Positions 1-6,639 of a DNA stretch of 13,933 bases are shown one piece after another. Source of the DNA: Chloroflexota bacterium (GTDB lineage: Bacteria > Chloroflexota > Anaerolineae > 4572-78 > J111); NCBI GenBank assembly GCA_003695455.1, contig RFJF01000022.1, positions 1-13,933 of the forward strand, given 5' to 3'. A program made the translations under genes and the position numbers. Below the pieces are notes generated by a model. It made no database searches. It saw nothing but the letters and a program-made list of their open reading frames with translations, and was not told where the DNA came from. Within the stretch, counting starts at the first letter, position 1, and each line of letters begins with the position of its first letter.

Positions 1-28
1 CAATCCCTTGGGGCTTTTTTATTTTTGG
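1..28 (+). terminator. Distal half of a probable terminator cut by the window edge
   Basis: The window opens with CCTTGGGGC followed by an almost pure T-run (positions 14-28), the usual right arm and U-tract of an intrinsic terminator on the + strand. Read on the - strand, the same bases form an A-run plus GCCCC, the ascending arm of a bidirectional terminator lying just after the stop codon of the cyclase gene. The other arm would lie left of position 1, so the stem cannot be confirmed. Confidence 0.35.
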
Positions 29-35
29 GTGGGGG

Positions 36-2438
36 TTAATCCAGGTCGTACATCAACCGGATTTCGGCGTTGATTTGCGGCAAAAGGTCGGGGTTGTTTT
101 GGGCCAGATTTTGCGCATACTGGTAACTGGTGGCGGCGGCTTCAATGTTTCCCTGATAAAAATTCAGCCGGCCGGTTCTGTAGTACAACTTTATCAATTC
201 TTCCGGATTATTTTTGACCATTTCCCACACCATTTTGTAACAACTGGCTGCCCGGTCAAAATTTCCGGTAAAGGTGCTGGCGTCGCCCAGCCCGTTGGCA
301 ACCTGCAACCAGGTGTCCGGGTCCGGGTTTTCAATCTCTTTCAGCGCATTGAGTGCAACTTCAAGGTGCTGGCAGGCGTCTTCAAAATTATACGTTTCCA
401 GCGCCCGCTGGCCCACCAGCCAGTTGTAAATCACCTTCTTTTCTTCCTGATCACCCGCCATGTAGTGCCGCGCCAGCGATTCAACGCTTTCGGTGTCGTA
501 TTCGGCGGCCGGTTTGTTGGTTTCTGTGAGGGCGGCAATTTTATCGTGCAGTTCGCGCCGGGTTTTGCGCAGCATAGTACGGTAAGCAACTTCACGGACC
601 ACCATTTGAGAAAAGCTGTAAACCAGGTCGTCGGTGGTTTCATCAGTGGGGGTAACGTTTTTGATGAGCGCCCGCTGTTCCAGGTCTTCAATGGCAGCTT
701 GCAAGTTTTTTACCGGCGTAATGGCGGCCAGTAGCCGGTAGCTGAACGTCATCCCAATAACCGACGCGTGCTGCAACACAATGCGGCTGGTTTCATCCAG
801 CACATCCAGGTGAGCCATTACCTGCCCTTCAACGCTGTGCGGAATGTAAATGTCTTCAATGGGACGGGTGAGCCGCCATTTGCCTTTGTCGCGGACGAGC
901 TGTTCAGATTGAATCAGGCCGCGGGCGGCCTCTTCCAGATAAAACGGGTTGCCGCCGGATTCGTTGACCAGCCGGTCAACCAGCGAGGTGGGCAGTTCGC
1001 CGCCGGGCAGCAGGCTGGAGATTAAATCCCGGCGGGCATGGTTGCTGAGCGGAGGCAGCGAAATAACTTCATCGGGGTTGAGGGCGGTGAGCGGTATTTC
1101 CAGTTGGGGGCGGGTAGCGGTGACCACCAGCAAATCATGCGCGTGTTGCTGCCGGGCGGCGTTTGTTTTTTCTGCGCCCAGCAATTGCAACCACATCAAA
1201 GAATTAGAATCTGCCCATTGCAGGTTGTCAATGAGAACCAGAGTGGGCCGGCGGGTAGCTTGTTTGAAAATGGCAGAAACAGCCGTGGTTGCGGCAGATT
1301 TTTGGAGTTGTTCAACATTTTGTTCAAGGTTGCTCAACCGTTGGTCATCCTGATACCAACCCAGCAGATACCCCATCAGCGGCACAAAGTCTCGCTGGGT
1401 CATGCCCAAAATGCGCCCCCGGTCCTCTATTTTCCGTTGCTGCACCAAACGGGAATCATCGCTTTTAATATCAAACAACTGGCTCAAAATTTCGGCAACG
1501 GGCGAGTACGGCTCGCTGGTTCCGCCGCCGCCGTATGCCTGAAGTATTGTGGGGGTTTTTTTAAATTTGTACGTTTGCAGTTGCGTGGCAAATTCATCAA
1601 GCAGACGGCTTTTGCCCATGCCGGCTTCACCCGTTAGCACCACAAATCGGCTTTTGCCGGTAACGGCAAATGACAGGTTGTTGTGCAGCGCCTGCAACTC
1701 CTGGTCCCGTTCAACCAGCGGAGCGCTGCGCTCTTTTGAGCTTTGGCTGGCCCTAAAACTCCGCTTGGGTCTGAGGGGGGTATAAATGGGTACCGGGTTG
1801 CTCTTTCCTTTTACCCGAATAGGCTCCAGAATTTCGTAATCAAAGTAACGCCGGGTCAGCGAGTACACCACATCTGATACAATAATTTGGCCGTTGGTGG
1901 CGTAATGTTCAAGCCGGCTGGCCAGGTTTACGTCATCGCCAATAACGGTGGCGGCTGTTCTGCCGGCCGGCCCCATACGCCCCCAAACCACAATTCCGGT
2001 ATTAATGCCAATGTTTAATTTAAAGGCGTGGCCTATTTTTTCTCGCATGGTTGGCGCCATTTCTTTCATGGCGGCTTGCATGCCCAGCGCCGCCCGCACG
2101 GCTCTTACGGGGTCATCCTCATGGGCGCGGGGCGCGCCAAACAGCACCATCAGTTGGTCCCCCACAGTTTTATCCAGATAGCCGCCTTCGCGGTCATACT
2201 CTACGGCCAGCCGGGTAAATACCTGGTTAAGAATATCAATGACGTCTTCGGGGTCGGTGTTTTCGCTGGTGGCGGTAAAAGAAGCCAGGTCTGCAAATAA
2301 AATTGTCACCAGTCGCCGGTCCCCCATCCACAACTGGCCGGTTTTGCCAATCTGTGGATGCCCGCAGTGGTGGCAATAGGCAACTCCAAATGGCAGTGGT
2401 TTTGTACAGCGAGGGCAAACAATGGGAGATTCGGTCAT
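36..2438 (-). CDS. Zinc-ribbon / class III adenylate cyclase / AAA ATPase / TPR protein (800 aa)
   Basis: Probable signalling protein that makes a cyclic nucleotide, most likely cAMP. Domains in order: an N-terminal zinc ribbon with CxxC pairs at C8/C11 and C22/C25; a class III nucleotidyl cyclase domain (about 40-220); a STAND/AAA-type ATPase (about 240-560) with Walker A GEAGMGKS at 270-277 and a Walker B-like LVLIDNLQWAD around 400-410; then a helical, TPR-like C-terminus. The cyclase residues look complete: metal ligands D50 (LFADLASFT) and D94 (VGDQLMVLFG), K90, T164 in the purine-selecting position, and N171/R175 (NLASRLE). K plus T fits ATP better than GTP. At 800 aa it is shorter than many relatives, which carry longer TPR tails. 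The start lies 2 nt after the stop of the upstream HD-GYP gene, so the two are very likely co-transcribed and perhaps translationally coupled. No strong Shine-Dalgarno is visible. Domain calls are firm; the ligand and the partner are unknown. Confidence 0.9.
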   Translation of the reverse strand: MTESPIVCPRCTKPLPFGVAYCHHCGHPQIGKTGQLWMGDRRLVTILFADLASFTATSENTDPEDVIDILNQVFTRLAVEYDREGGYLDKTVGDQLMVLFGAPRAHEDDPVRAVRAALGMQAAMKEMAPTMREKIGHAFKLNIGINTGIVVWGRMGPAGRTAATVIGDDVNLASRLEHYATNGQIIVSDVVYSLTRRYFDYEILEPIRVKGKSNPVPIYTPLRPKRSFRASQSSKERSAPLVERDQELQALHNNLSFAVTGKSRFVVLTGEAGMGKSRLLDEFATQLQTYKFKKTPTILQAYGGGGTSEPYSPVAEILSQLFDIKSDDSRLVQQRKIEDRGRILGMTQRDFVPLMGYLLGWYQDDQRLSNLEQNVEQLQKSAATTAVSAIFKQATRRPTLVLIDNLQWADSNSLMWLQLLGAEKTNAARQQHAHDLLVVTATRPQLEIPLTALNPDEVISLPPLSNHARRDLISSLLPGGELPTSLVDRLVNESGGNPFYLEEAARGLIQSEQLVRDKGKWRLTRPIEDIYIPHSVEGQVMAHLDVLDETSRIVLQHASVIGMTFSYRLLAAITPVKNLQAAIEDLEQRALIKNVTPTDETTDDLVYSFSQMVVREVAYRTMLRKTRRELHDKIAALTETNKPAAEYDTESVESLARHYMAGDQEEKKVIYNWLVGQRALETYNFEDACQHLEVALNALKEIENPDPDTWLQVANGLGDASTFTGNFDRAASCYKMVWEMVKNNPEELIKLYYRTGRLNFYQGNIEAAATSYQYAQNLAQNNPDLLPQINAEIRLMYDLD

Positions 2439-2440
2439 AG

Positions 2441-3619
2441 TTACAGGGTTGCCTCAACAATCATGTCTTCTTTTTGTGCCAAATTAAGGTTGATGGGCGA
2501 AACCCTGTTACCCAGCGGGTTGAATAGCAGCCTGATAACCGGGCGTTGGGGGTGCTGTGGATTGTGTTCAATGACTACCCCTTTGTAATTGGCATAGCGC
2601 CCGGCCCGAACCACAATGTTGATTCCTTTGGGCAACAGCGGCATGGCCGATAAAAAGATTTCAACCAGTTCTTTGTTTAAAAACGTGCCGGCCAATTGCT
2701 GCAATGTTTGCGCAATTTGTTTGGGAGACAGGGCGGGGCGTTGGGGGGCGGCGTTACTGAGAATATCAAACGTATCTGCCAGCGTGGTAATTTCTGTGAT
2801 GAGCATAATGTTATCACGCGAGAAGCGGGCCCGCTCGATGGTGTTGGTGCCGCGCAGTCCGCGCGGATACCCTTTGCCGTCTTGCCGCTCATGGTGTTCA
2901 AGGGCAACGTGGTTGACCATGACATTTTCCGGGTCGCGCTTGCGGAGCAGCTCGTAGCCCAGCCGGGTGTGGTCCCTTATTTTTAGCATTTGTGCCGGGT
3001 TGGGAGGTTGGCCGTTAACGTGCAGCAGGGTGGGGTGAAAAAAAATCTTGCCAATATCGTGTAGCATGCAGGCGGTACCCAGCCTGATTAAATCAGTTTC
3101 AGAAAGGTGCAGCAGTTTGCCAACAAACATGCCCACCGCTGCCACGTTGACCGCGTGCGCAAACTGCAGGTCGCTGCGTCGCCTTATCTGGCTCAGATTT
3201 GCCACCGTTTTTTTATCTGCCACGTCTGCCAGCAGCGCCAGCACAGCCGGTTCCAGCTGATTAAATTCTGCACTGCTGCGCAACGCCTCTGCCACCCCGC
3301 TATCCGCTGTTACTTCTTCTGCAGAAATGTCATTGGCCCCGGCAGATGGGGCGGCAATGTTGCAAACAAAATCGAACACAGCGGCCAGCTTTTGACGGGC
3401 AAATGTGTGTGTGTTTTCAGTTACAAAGCTGTCAATGACAATGTCAGATGTGTCTTCGGCGGCAATAAACGCGTTTGTCAGGTCTCGTTGTTTGAGCACC
3501 GAGATATATTCATCGGTCAGCGTGATGCCCTGCCGCAAGAGGGTGCGTCCACGATCATCTGTAATTGGTTTTGCCAGAGTCATCCCCGGCTGAAGAATAT
3601 CGATCGGTAGTTTCAGCAT
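2441..3619 (-). CDS. HD-GYP domain protein, probable cyclic-di-GMP phosphodiesterase (392 aa)
   Basis: Likely hydrolyses c-di-GMP in the cytoplasm. An N-terminal domain of about 85 residues (DILQPGMTLAKPITDDRGR) resembles the accessory domain often preceding HD-GYP units, and a variable linker follows. The HD-GYP domain spans about 145-310 with an early ligand-type histidine (H155), HDIGK at 187-191, HHER at 242-245 and DGKGYP at 247-252, then the late ADTFD at 281-285. All hallmark HD-GYP residues are therefore present, which argues for an active enzyme. The C-terminus (about 330-392) is a beta-rich extension seen in relatives. No membrane segment or receiver domain is visible, so the input signal is unknown. 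It is the first gene of the - strand operon with the cyclase. Two sigma-28-like promoters precede it, placing it under probable flagellar control. The start has no good Shine-Dalgarno, but the N-terminus aligns well with the family. Confidence 0.92.
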   Translation of the reverse strand: MLKLPIDILQPGMTLAKPITDDRGRTLLRQGITLTDEYISVLKQRDLTNAFIAAEDTSDIVIDSFVTENTHTFARQKLAAVFDFVCNIAAPSAGANDISAEEVTADSGVAEALRSSAEFNQLEPAVLALLADVADKKTVANLSQIRRRSDLQFAHAVNVAAVGMFVGKLLHLSETDLIRLGTACMLHDIGKIFFHPTLLHVNGQPPNPAQMLKIRDHTRLGYELLRKRDPENVMVNHVALEHHERQDGKGYPRGLRGTNTIERARFSRDNIMLITEITTLADTFDILSNAAPQRPALSPKQIAQTLQQLAGTFLNKELVEIFLSAMPLLPKGINIVVRAGRYANYKGVVIEHNPQHPQRPVIRLLFNPLGNRVSPINLNLAQKEDMIVEATL

Positions 3620-3676
3620 AACTTTTAGACGGTAAGGTGCAAAAATACCTCTGCAAATAGTGTGCTCGCAATGAAG

Positions 3677-3703
3677 TTGTCGGCAGATTGCAGTTTGTCT
3701 TTA
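3677..3703 (-). promoter_or_regulatory. Proximal sigma-28 (FliA/SigD) promoter for the HD-GYP/cyclase operon
   Basis: Read on the - strand, the -35 element TAAAGACA (3703-3696) is followed by exactly 11 bases and the -10 element GCCGACAA (3684-3677). The enterobacterial FliA consensus is TAAAGTTT-N11-GCCGATAA: the -10 matches 7 of 8 bases, the -35 matches 5 of 8 including the TAAA core, and the spacing is exact. Transcription would start near 3670, giving a leader of about 50 nt before the HD-GYP start. The matching sigma factor gene is in this window. Confidence 0.66.
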
Positions 3704-3718
3704 GGCTCTTTACGCTAA

Positions 3719-3745
3719 TTTTATGCCCTCTTGATACGAACTTTA
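3719..3745 (-). promoter_or_regulatory. Distal sigma-28-like promoter, tandem with the proximal one
   Basis: Read on the - strand, TAAAGTTC (3745-3738) is followed by exactly 11 bases and GCATAAAA (3726-3719). The -35 matches the FliA consensus at 7 of 8 bases. The -10 is poorer (5 of 8, lacking the central CGAT), so alone this would be weak. It lies 42 bp upstream of the proximal site and points the same way. The -10 could also serve as an A/T-rich housekeeping -10. Confidence 0.4.
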
Positions 3746-3765
3746 CAGACACAAAACTTACCATG

Positions 3766-3774
3766 TGATATAAA
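3766..3774 (+). promoter_or_regulatory. Extended -10 promoter for the fliR operon
   Basis: TGATATAAA contains TATAAA (3769-3774) preceded by the extended -10 TG motif at 3766-3767. No good -35 lies at 16-18 bp; TTTACA at 3742-3747 is 21 bp away. Transcription would start near 3781, giving a leader of about 90 nt with the hairpin at 3832-3856. The ten bases ATGTGATATA recur exactly before the LPXTG gene at 13084-13093, which supports the call. Confidence 0.45.
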
Positions 3775-3831
3775 TGAAGTGTGCTCAAAACTGGCAATTT
3801 TTGTATCAATTTCTGCAAATAGTGCGCTGGC

Positions 3832-3856
3832 CTGCCGGTACTGCAAATACCGGCAG
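3832..3856 (+). promoter_or_regulatory. Perfect 9-bp hairpin just upstream of fliR
   Basis: CTGCCGGTA (3832-3840) and TACCGGCAG (3848-3856) form a perfect 9-bp stem with a 7-nt loop, CTGCAAA. It ends 14 nt before the fliR ATG. No T-run follows, so it is not an intrinsic terminator. fliR has no visible Shine-Dalgarno, and the hairpin lies where one is normally flanked, so it may control translation or act as a DNA operator. Confidence 0.6.
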
Positions 3857-3870
3857 CCTGAACGATAACA

Positions 3871-4644
3871 ATGCCCAACACGTTGCAACTTCTCAACCTA
3901 TTTCTGATTTTTGTCAGAGTTTTGGCCGTGCTGATGACAGCCCCAATGTTCAGCAACCGGGGCGTGCCAACCATCACCAAAATTGGATTTGCGGCGTTGC
4001 TGTCTGTTGTGATTGTACCGTTACCCGGCGCCGGAATTGGCTCAAACGCCGGGCATATCCCCACCGATTTTTTGCCGTTTGTGCTGGCTGTAGCCCAGGA
4101 AATTCTGGTTGGCGTGCTGATTGGATTTGTGACCAACCTGATTTTTGTGGCCGTAGGCATTGCCGCCAATATGATGGGCGTGCAGGCCGGCTTCCGCGCG
4201 GCCAGTTTATTCAATCCCTTCACCAACGTCTCATCATCGGCGCTGGATCAATTTTATACCCTGATGGCCATTGCCCTGTTTCTGGTAATCAATGGTCATC
4301 ACTGGTTGATTGCCGCGCTGGCCCGCACATTTGAAGTTGTGCCGGTGGGCAGTTTTGTTTTTGCCAACGTCACCATGGAGCGATTGATTTTTCTGTTTAA
4401 CCAGACGTTTGTAATCGGCGTAACGCTGGCGCTGCCGGTGGTGGGCACGTTGCTCATTACCGATGTGGGTTTGGGGTTGCTGGCGCGGGCCGTTCCCCAA
4501 ATTCAGGTATTTTTTGTGGGGCTGCCGTTAAAAATGGGGCTGGGCTTTTTAACGCTGGCGCTCACTGTTCCCATCACCCTGCCGGTTATCAAAGATTTGT
4601 TTACCCACATTGCCGCCAACATCTCTGCCATTTTGGTGCCGTAA
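3871..4644 (+). CDS. fliR: Flagellar biosynthetic protein FliR (257 aa)
   Basis: Integral membrane component of the flagellar type III export gate, where FliP, FliQ and FliR form the substrate channel. The protein is almost wholly hydrophobic, with about six predicted membrane helices. It has the family pattern near the N-terminus (FVRVLAVLMTAPMFSNRGVP, then KIGFAALLSVV) and the central GVQAGFRAASLFNPF region typical of FliR. Its length matches the usual 250-265 residues. An in-frame TGA at 3859-3861 makes ATG 3871 the first usable start. No Shine-Dalgarno is visible and a hairpin precedes the start. It is the first gene of a long + strand operon; the usual partners fliP and fliQ do not precede it. 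A 20-nt gap separates it from flhB. Confidence 0.95.
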   Translation: MPNTLQLLNLFLIFVRVLAVLMTAPMFSNRGVPTITKIGFAALLSVVIVPLPGAGIGSNAGHIPTDFLPFVLAVAQEILVGVLIGFVTNLIFVAVGIAANMMGVQAGFRAASLFNPFTNVSSSALDQFYTLMAIALFLVINGHHWLIAALARTFEVVPVGSFVFANVTMERLIFLFNQTFVIGVTLALPVVGTLLITDVGLGLLARAVPQIQVFFVGLPLKMGLGFLTLALTVPITLPVIKDLFTHIAANISAILVP

Positions 4645-4664
4645 ATTGCTGAGAAAATTACGTT

Positions 4665-5741
4665 ATGGATGACAGGACCGAAGCCCCAACCGCAAAAAGA
4701 CGCAGCGAAGCCCGTCAAAAGGGCCAGGTTGCCAAAAGCGTCGAAGTAAATACCGCGCTGCTGGTGCTGATGGCCTTTTGGTTGCTGAATATTTCCGGCG
4801 GCCGTTTTTACCAGGGCATCAGCCTGGTGATGCACCGCACGTTTAGCCAACTGCCAACCATAGAATTTACGCCCGAAGTGCTGTTTTCCGGAATGCAGGA
4901 TTTGGCGGCGGCCTTTTTGTGGATACTGGCGCCCTTTGCCCTGCCACTGATGCTGGCCGGTGTGGTGGCTAACGTTATTCAAACCGGGTTATTTTTCAGC
5001 GGCAAGGTTTTAAAGCCGGAAGCCAGCAAAATCAACCCGGTCAACGGCTTTAAAAAAATCTTCTCTACCCGCGGGATGGCCGATTTGCTGAAATCAATCA
5101 TCAAAGTGTTGGTGGTGGGCAGCGTCATTTACATTACCGTCAGAGATAATTTTGGCGTCATTCTGGCCTCAAGTCGCATGGATTTATCGGCCGGGGTCAG
5201 TGCAATGGCCGGGCTGACCATTGAAATCGGTTTTCGGGTGGCGGCAATTATGGTTGTGCTGGCCTTTATTGACTACTTTTACCAAAAATATGAGCACGAA
5301 AAAAGCCTGAAAATGACCAAGCAGGAAGTGCGCGAAGAGGCCAAACAGCAGGAAAACCCCCAACTCAAAGGCCGCATCCGTTCGCGCCAGCGCCAACTGG
5401 CTATGAGCCGCATGATGGCCGCCATTCCGGAAGCCGACGTGGTGATTACCAACCCCACCCATTATGCCGTAGCACTCAAATACGAGCAGGGAACATCGCA
5501 GGCGCCGGTGGTGTTGGCCAAAGGGCAGCGGCTGGTGGCCCAGCGCATAAAAAACCGCGCCCGCGAAAACAATGTGCCGCTGGTTGAAAACAAACCACTG
5601 GCCCGGTCGCTGTTTAAATCGGTTGAGGTGGGGCAGGCCATCCCTGTGGAATTGTACAAAGCTGTGGCCGAAGTGCTGGCGTTTGTGTACCGGCTGAAAC
5701 CAAAAGGCCGCAAACTCGCCACAGGCAGGAGGGAAGCATGA
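4665..5741 (+). CDS. flhB: Flagellar biosynthetic protein FlhB (358 aa)
   Basis: Export-gate membrane protein that switches substrate class from rod/hook to filament after autocleavage. The N-terminus carries the family signature (RTEAPTAKRRSEARQKGQVAKS), followed by four membrane segments between about 28 and 205. A charged linker and the cytoplasmic domain follow. The self-cleavage motif NPTH is at 263-266, within VVITNPTHYAVALKY, and the following PLVENKPLARSLF region is intact. Its length is normal, and this gene should make a fully functional autoprotease. The Shine-Dalgarno before ATG 4665 is weak. The 3' end overlaps the HDOD gene start by 4 nt (ATGA), suggesting coupled translation. 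Confidence 0.96.
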   Translation: MDDRTEAPTAKRRSEARQKGQVAKSVEVNTALLVLMAFWLLNISGGRFYQGISLVMHRTFSQLPTIEFTPEVLFSGMQDLAAAFLWILAPFALPLMLAGVVANVIQTGLFFSGKVLKPEASKINPVNGFKKIFSTRGMADLLKSIIKVLVVGSVIYITVRDNFGVILASSRMDLSAGVSAMAGLTIEIGFRVAAIMVVLAFIDYFYQKYEHEKSLKMTKQEVREEAKQQENPQLKGRIRSRQRQLAMSRMMAAIPEADVVITNPTHYAVALKYEQGTSQAPVVLAKGQRLVAQRIKNRARENNVPLVENKPLARSLFKSVEVGQAIPVELYKAVAEVLAFVYRLKPKGRKLATGRREA

Positions 5742-6622
5742 CAGCCATCAAAACCACACCGGCCCAAATGCAAAAGGTTCTGGCCTGTGTGGATGACCTG
5801 AAAGCGTTGCCCACTACCATTGTCAGAGCATTGCAGCTACTGGATGAACCGGGCGTTTCTGTGAACGAGATTGTTTCGGTGTTGTCGGTAGACCAGGCCA
5901 TTACCGCCCGGCTGCTCAAGCTGGCAAATTCGGCGTACTACGGCACGCGCTACCGGGCCAGCACCCTGCATGAAGCCGTGATGCGGTTGGGTTTTAAGCG
6001 CACCAAAAACCTGTTGTTTGCACTTTCTTACTCTACGCTGCTCTCGCGGCGGGTGGCCGGTTACAACCTGGGCCGCGGCGAATTGTGGAGACATTCGGTG
6101 GCGGTGGCTTTAACCGCCCAGCGCCTGTCTGAACGGGTGGCCTACGCCGCCCCGGATGAAGCATACGTGGCCGGCTTGCTGCACGATATTGGCAAATTAA
6201 TGCTCGATCAATATTTCACCATGGATTGGGACGCTCTGTTAGCCAGCGTGCGCAGCCACAACCAAACACTGATTGAGGCCGAAGAAAGTTGGTGGGGCAT
6301 GAACCACGCGCAGGTAGGTGCAGAACTGGCCCGCAAATGGGATTTGCCCGCCGTGCTGGTTGACGCAATTGAGTTTCACCACACCCCGCAGCAGGCAGAC
6401 CAAAACCAGAAGCTGGCAGCCATTGTGAATTTGGCAAACATTATCTGCCTTGAGTTAGGCATTGGCCTGGCAGACCCGGAACTGCTCACCGATTCAAAAG
6501 AAGAGGCGCTCCAAATCCTCTCTCTTTCTGTGGAAGATGTGGAAGAACTGCGAGAAAATTACCGTGAAATGCTGGAGTATTCGCTGGGCAGTAACAACGA
6601 ATTGATGCCGGCAAACGGCTGA
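5738..6622 (+). CDS. HDOD domain protein inside the flagellar export operon (294 aa)
   Basis: HDOD proteins are HD-related, usually non-enzymatic signalling domains linked to chemotaxis, motility and c-di-GMP control. The domain spans about 13-215: the opening LKALPTTIVRALQLL and the LANSAYYG segment (62-69) are typical HDOD motifs. HD-type residues are better kept than in many HDOD proteins: H119, H149-D150 in LLHDIGK, H190 and H214/H215 are present, while the last expected aspartate appears as N234 in NLANII. Phosphohydrolase activity is therefore uncertain. There is no membrane segment or attached receiver domain. The start overlaps flhB by ATGA, with a strong AGGAGG just upstream. It ends 17 nt before flhA. 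Its position between flhB and flhA implies a role in flagellar assembly or its regulation, but the target is unknown. Confidence 0.9.
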   Translation: MTAIKTTPAQMQKVLACVDDLKALPTTIVRALQLLDEPGVSVNEIVSVLSVDQAITARLLKLANSAYYGTRYRASTLHEAVMRLGFKRTKNLLFALSYSTLLSRRVAGYNLGRGELWRHSVAVALTAQRLSERVAYAAPDEAYVAGLLHDIGKLMLDQYFTMDWDALLASVRSHNQTLIEAEESWWGMNHAQVGAELARKWDLPAVLVDAIEFHHTPQQADQNQKLAAIVNLANIICLELGIGLADPELLTDSKEEALQILSLSVEDVEELRENYREMLEYSLGSNNELMPANG

Positions 6623-6639
6623 CCCCGGAGAGATGCTGG

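Larger units (their letters stand above)
3650..3831 (+). repeat. Repeated CTGCAAATAGTG element in the divergent regulatory region
   Basis: TCTGCAAATAGTG occurs perfectly at 3650-3662 and 3812-3824. The match extends over 19 bases (3651-3669 and 3813-3831) with two mismatches. A shorter CTGCAAATA sits in the hairpin loop region at 3841-3849, and AGTGTGCTC recurs at 3659-3667 and 3778-3786. The copies flank both predicted transcription starts, as operators for one regulator might, but they could also be an old duplication. No known regulator motif is recognised. Confidence 0.5.

Noticed and set aside
2646..2653. Perfect sigma-28 -10 octamer GCCGATAA on the + strand
   Set aside because: The bases 11 nt upstream (TTTGGGCA) do not resemble TAAAGTTT, it is inside the HD-GYP gene on the opposite strand, and no + strand gene follows.
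3772..3798. Possible + strand sigma-28 site TAAATGAA-N11-ACTGGCAA before fliR
   Set aside because: Only 4 of 8 matches in each element; the overlapping extended -10 promoter explains the region better.
3555..4226. 223-aa open frame on the - strand spanning the divergent region
   Set aside because: It overlaps the start of the HD-GYP gene and the first half of fliR antisense and covers the promoters; no family motif is visible.
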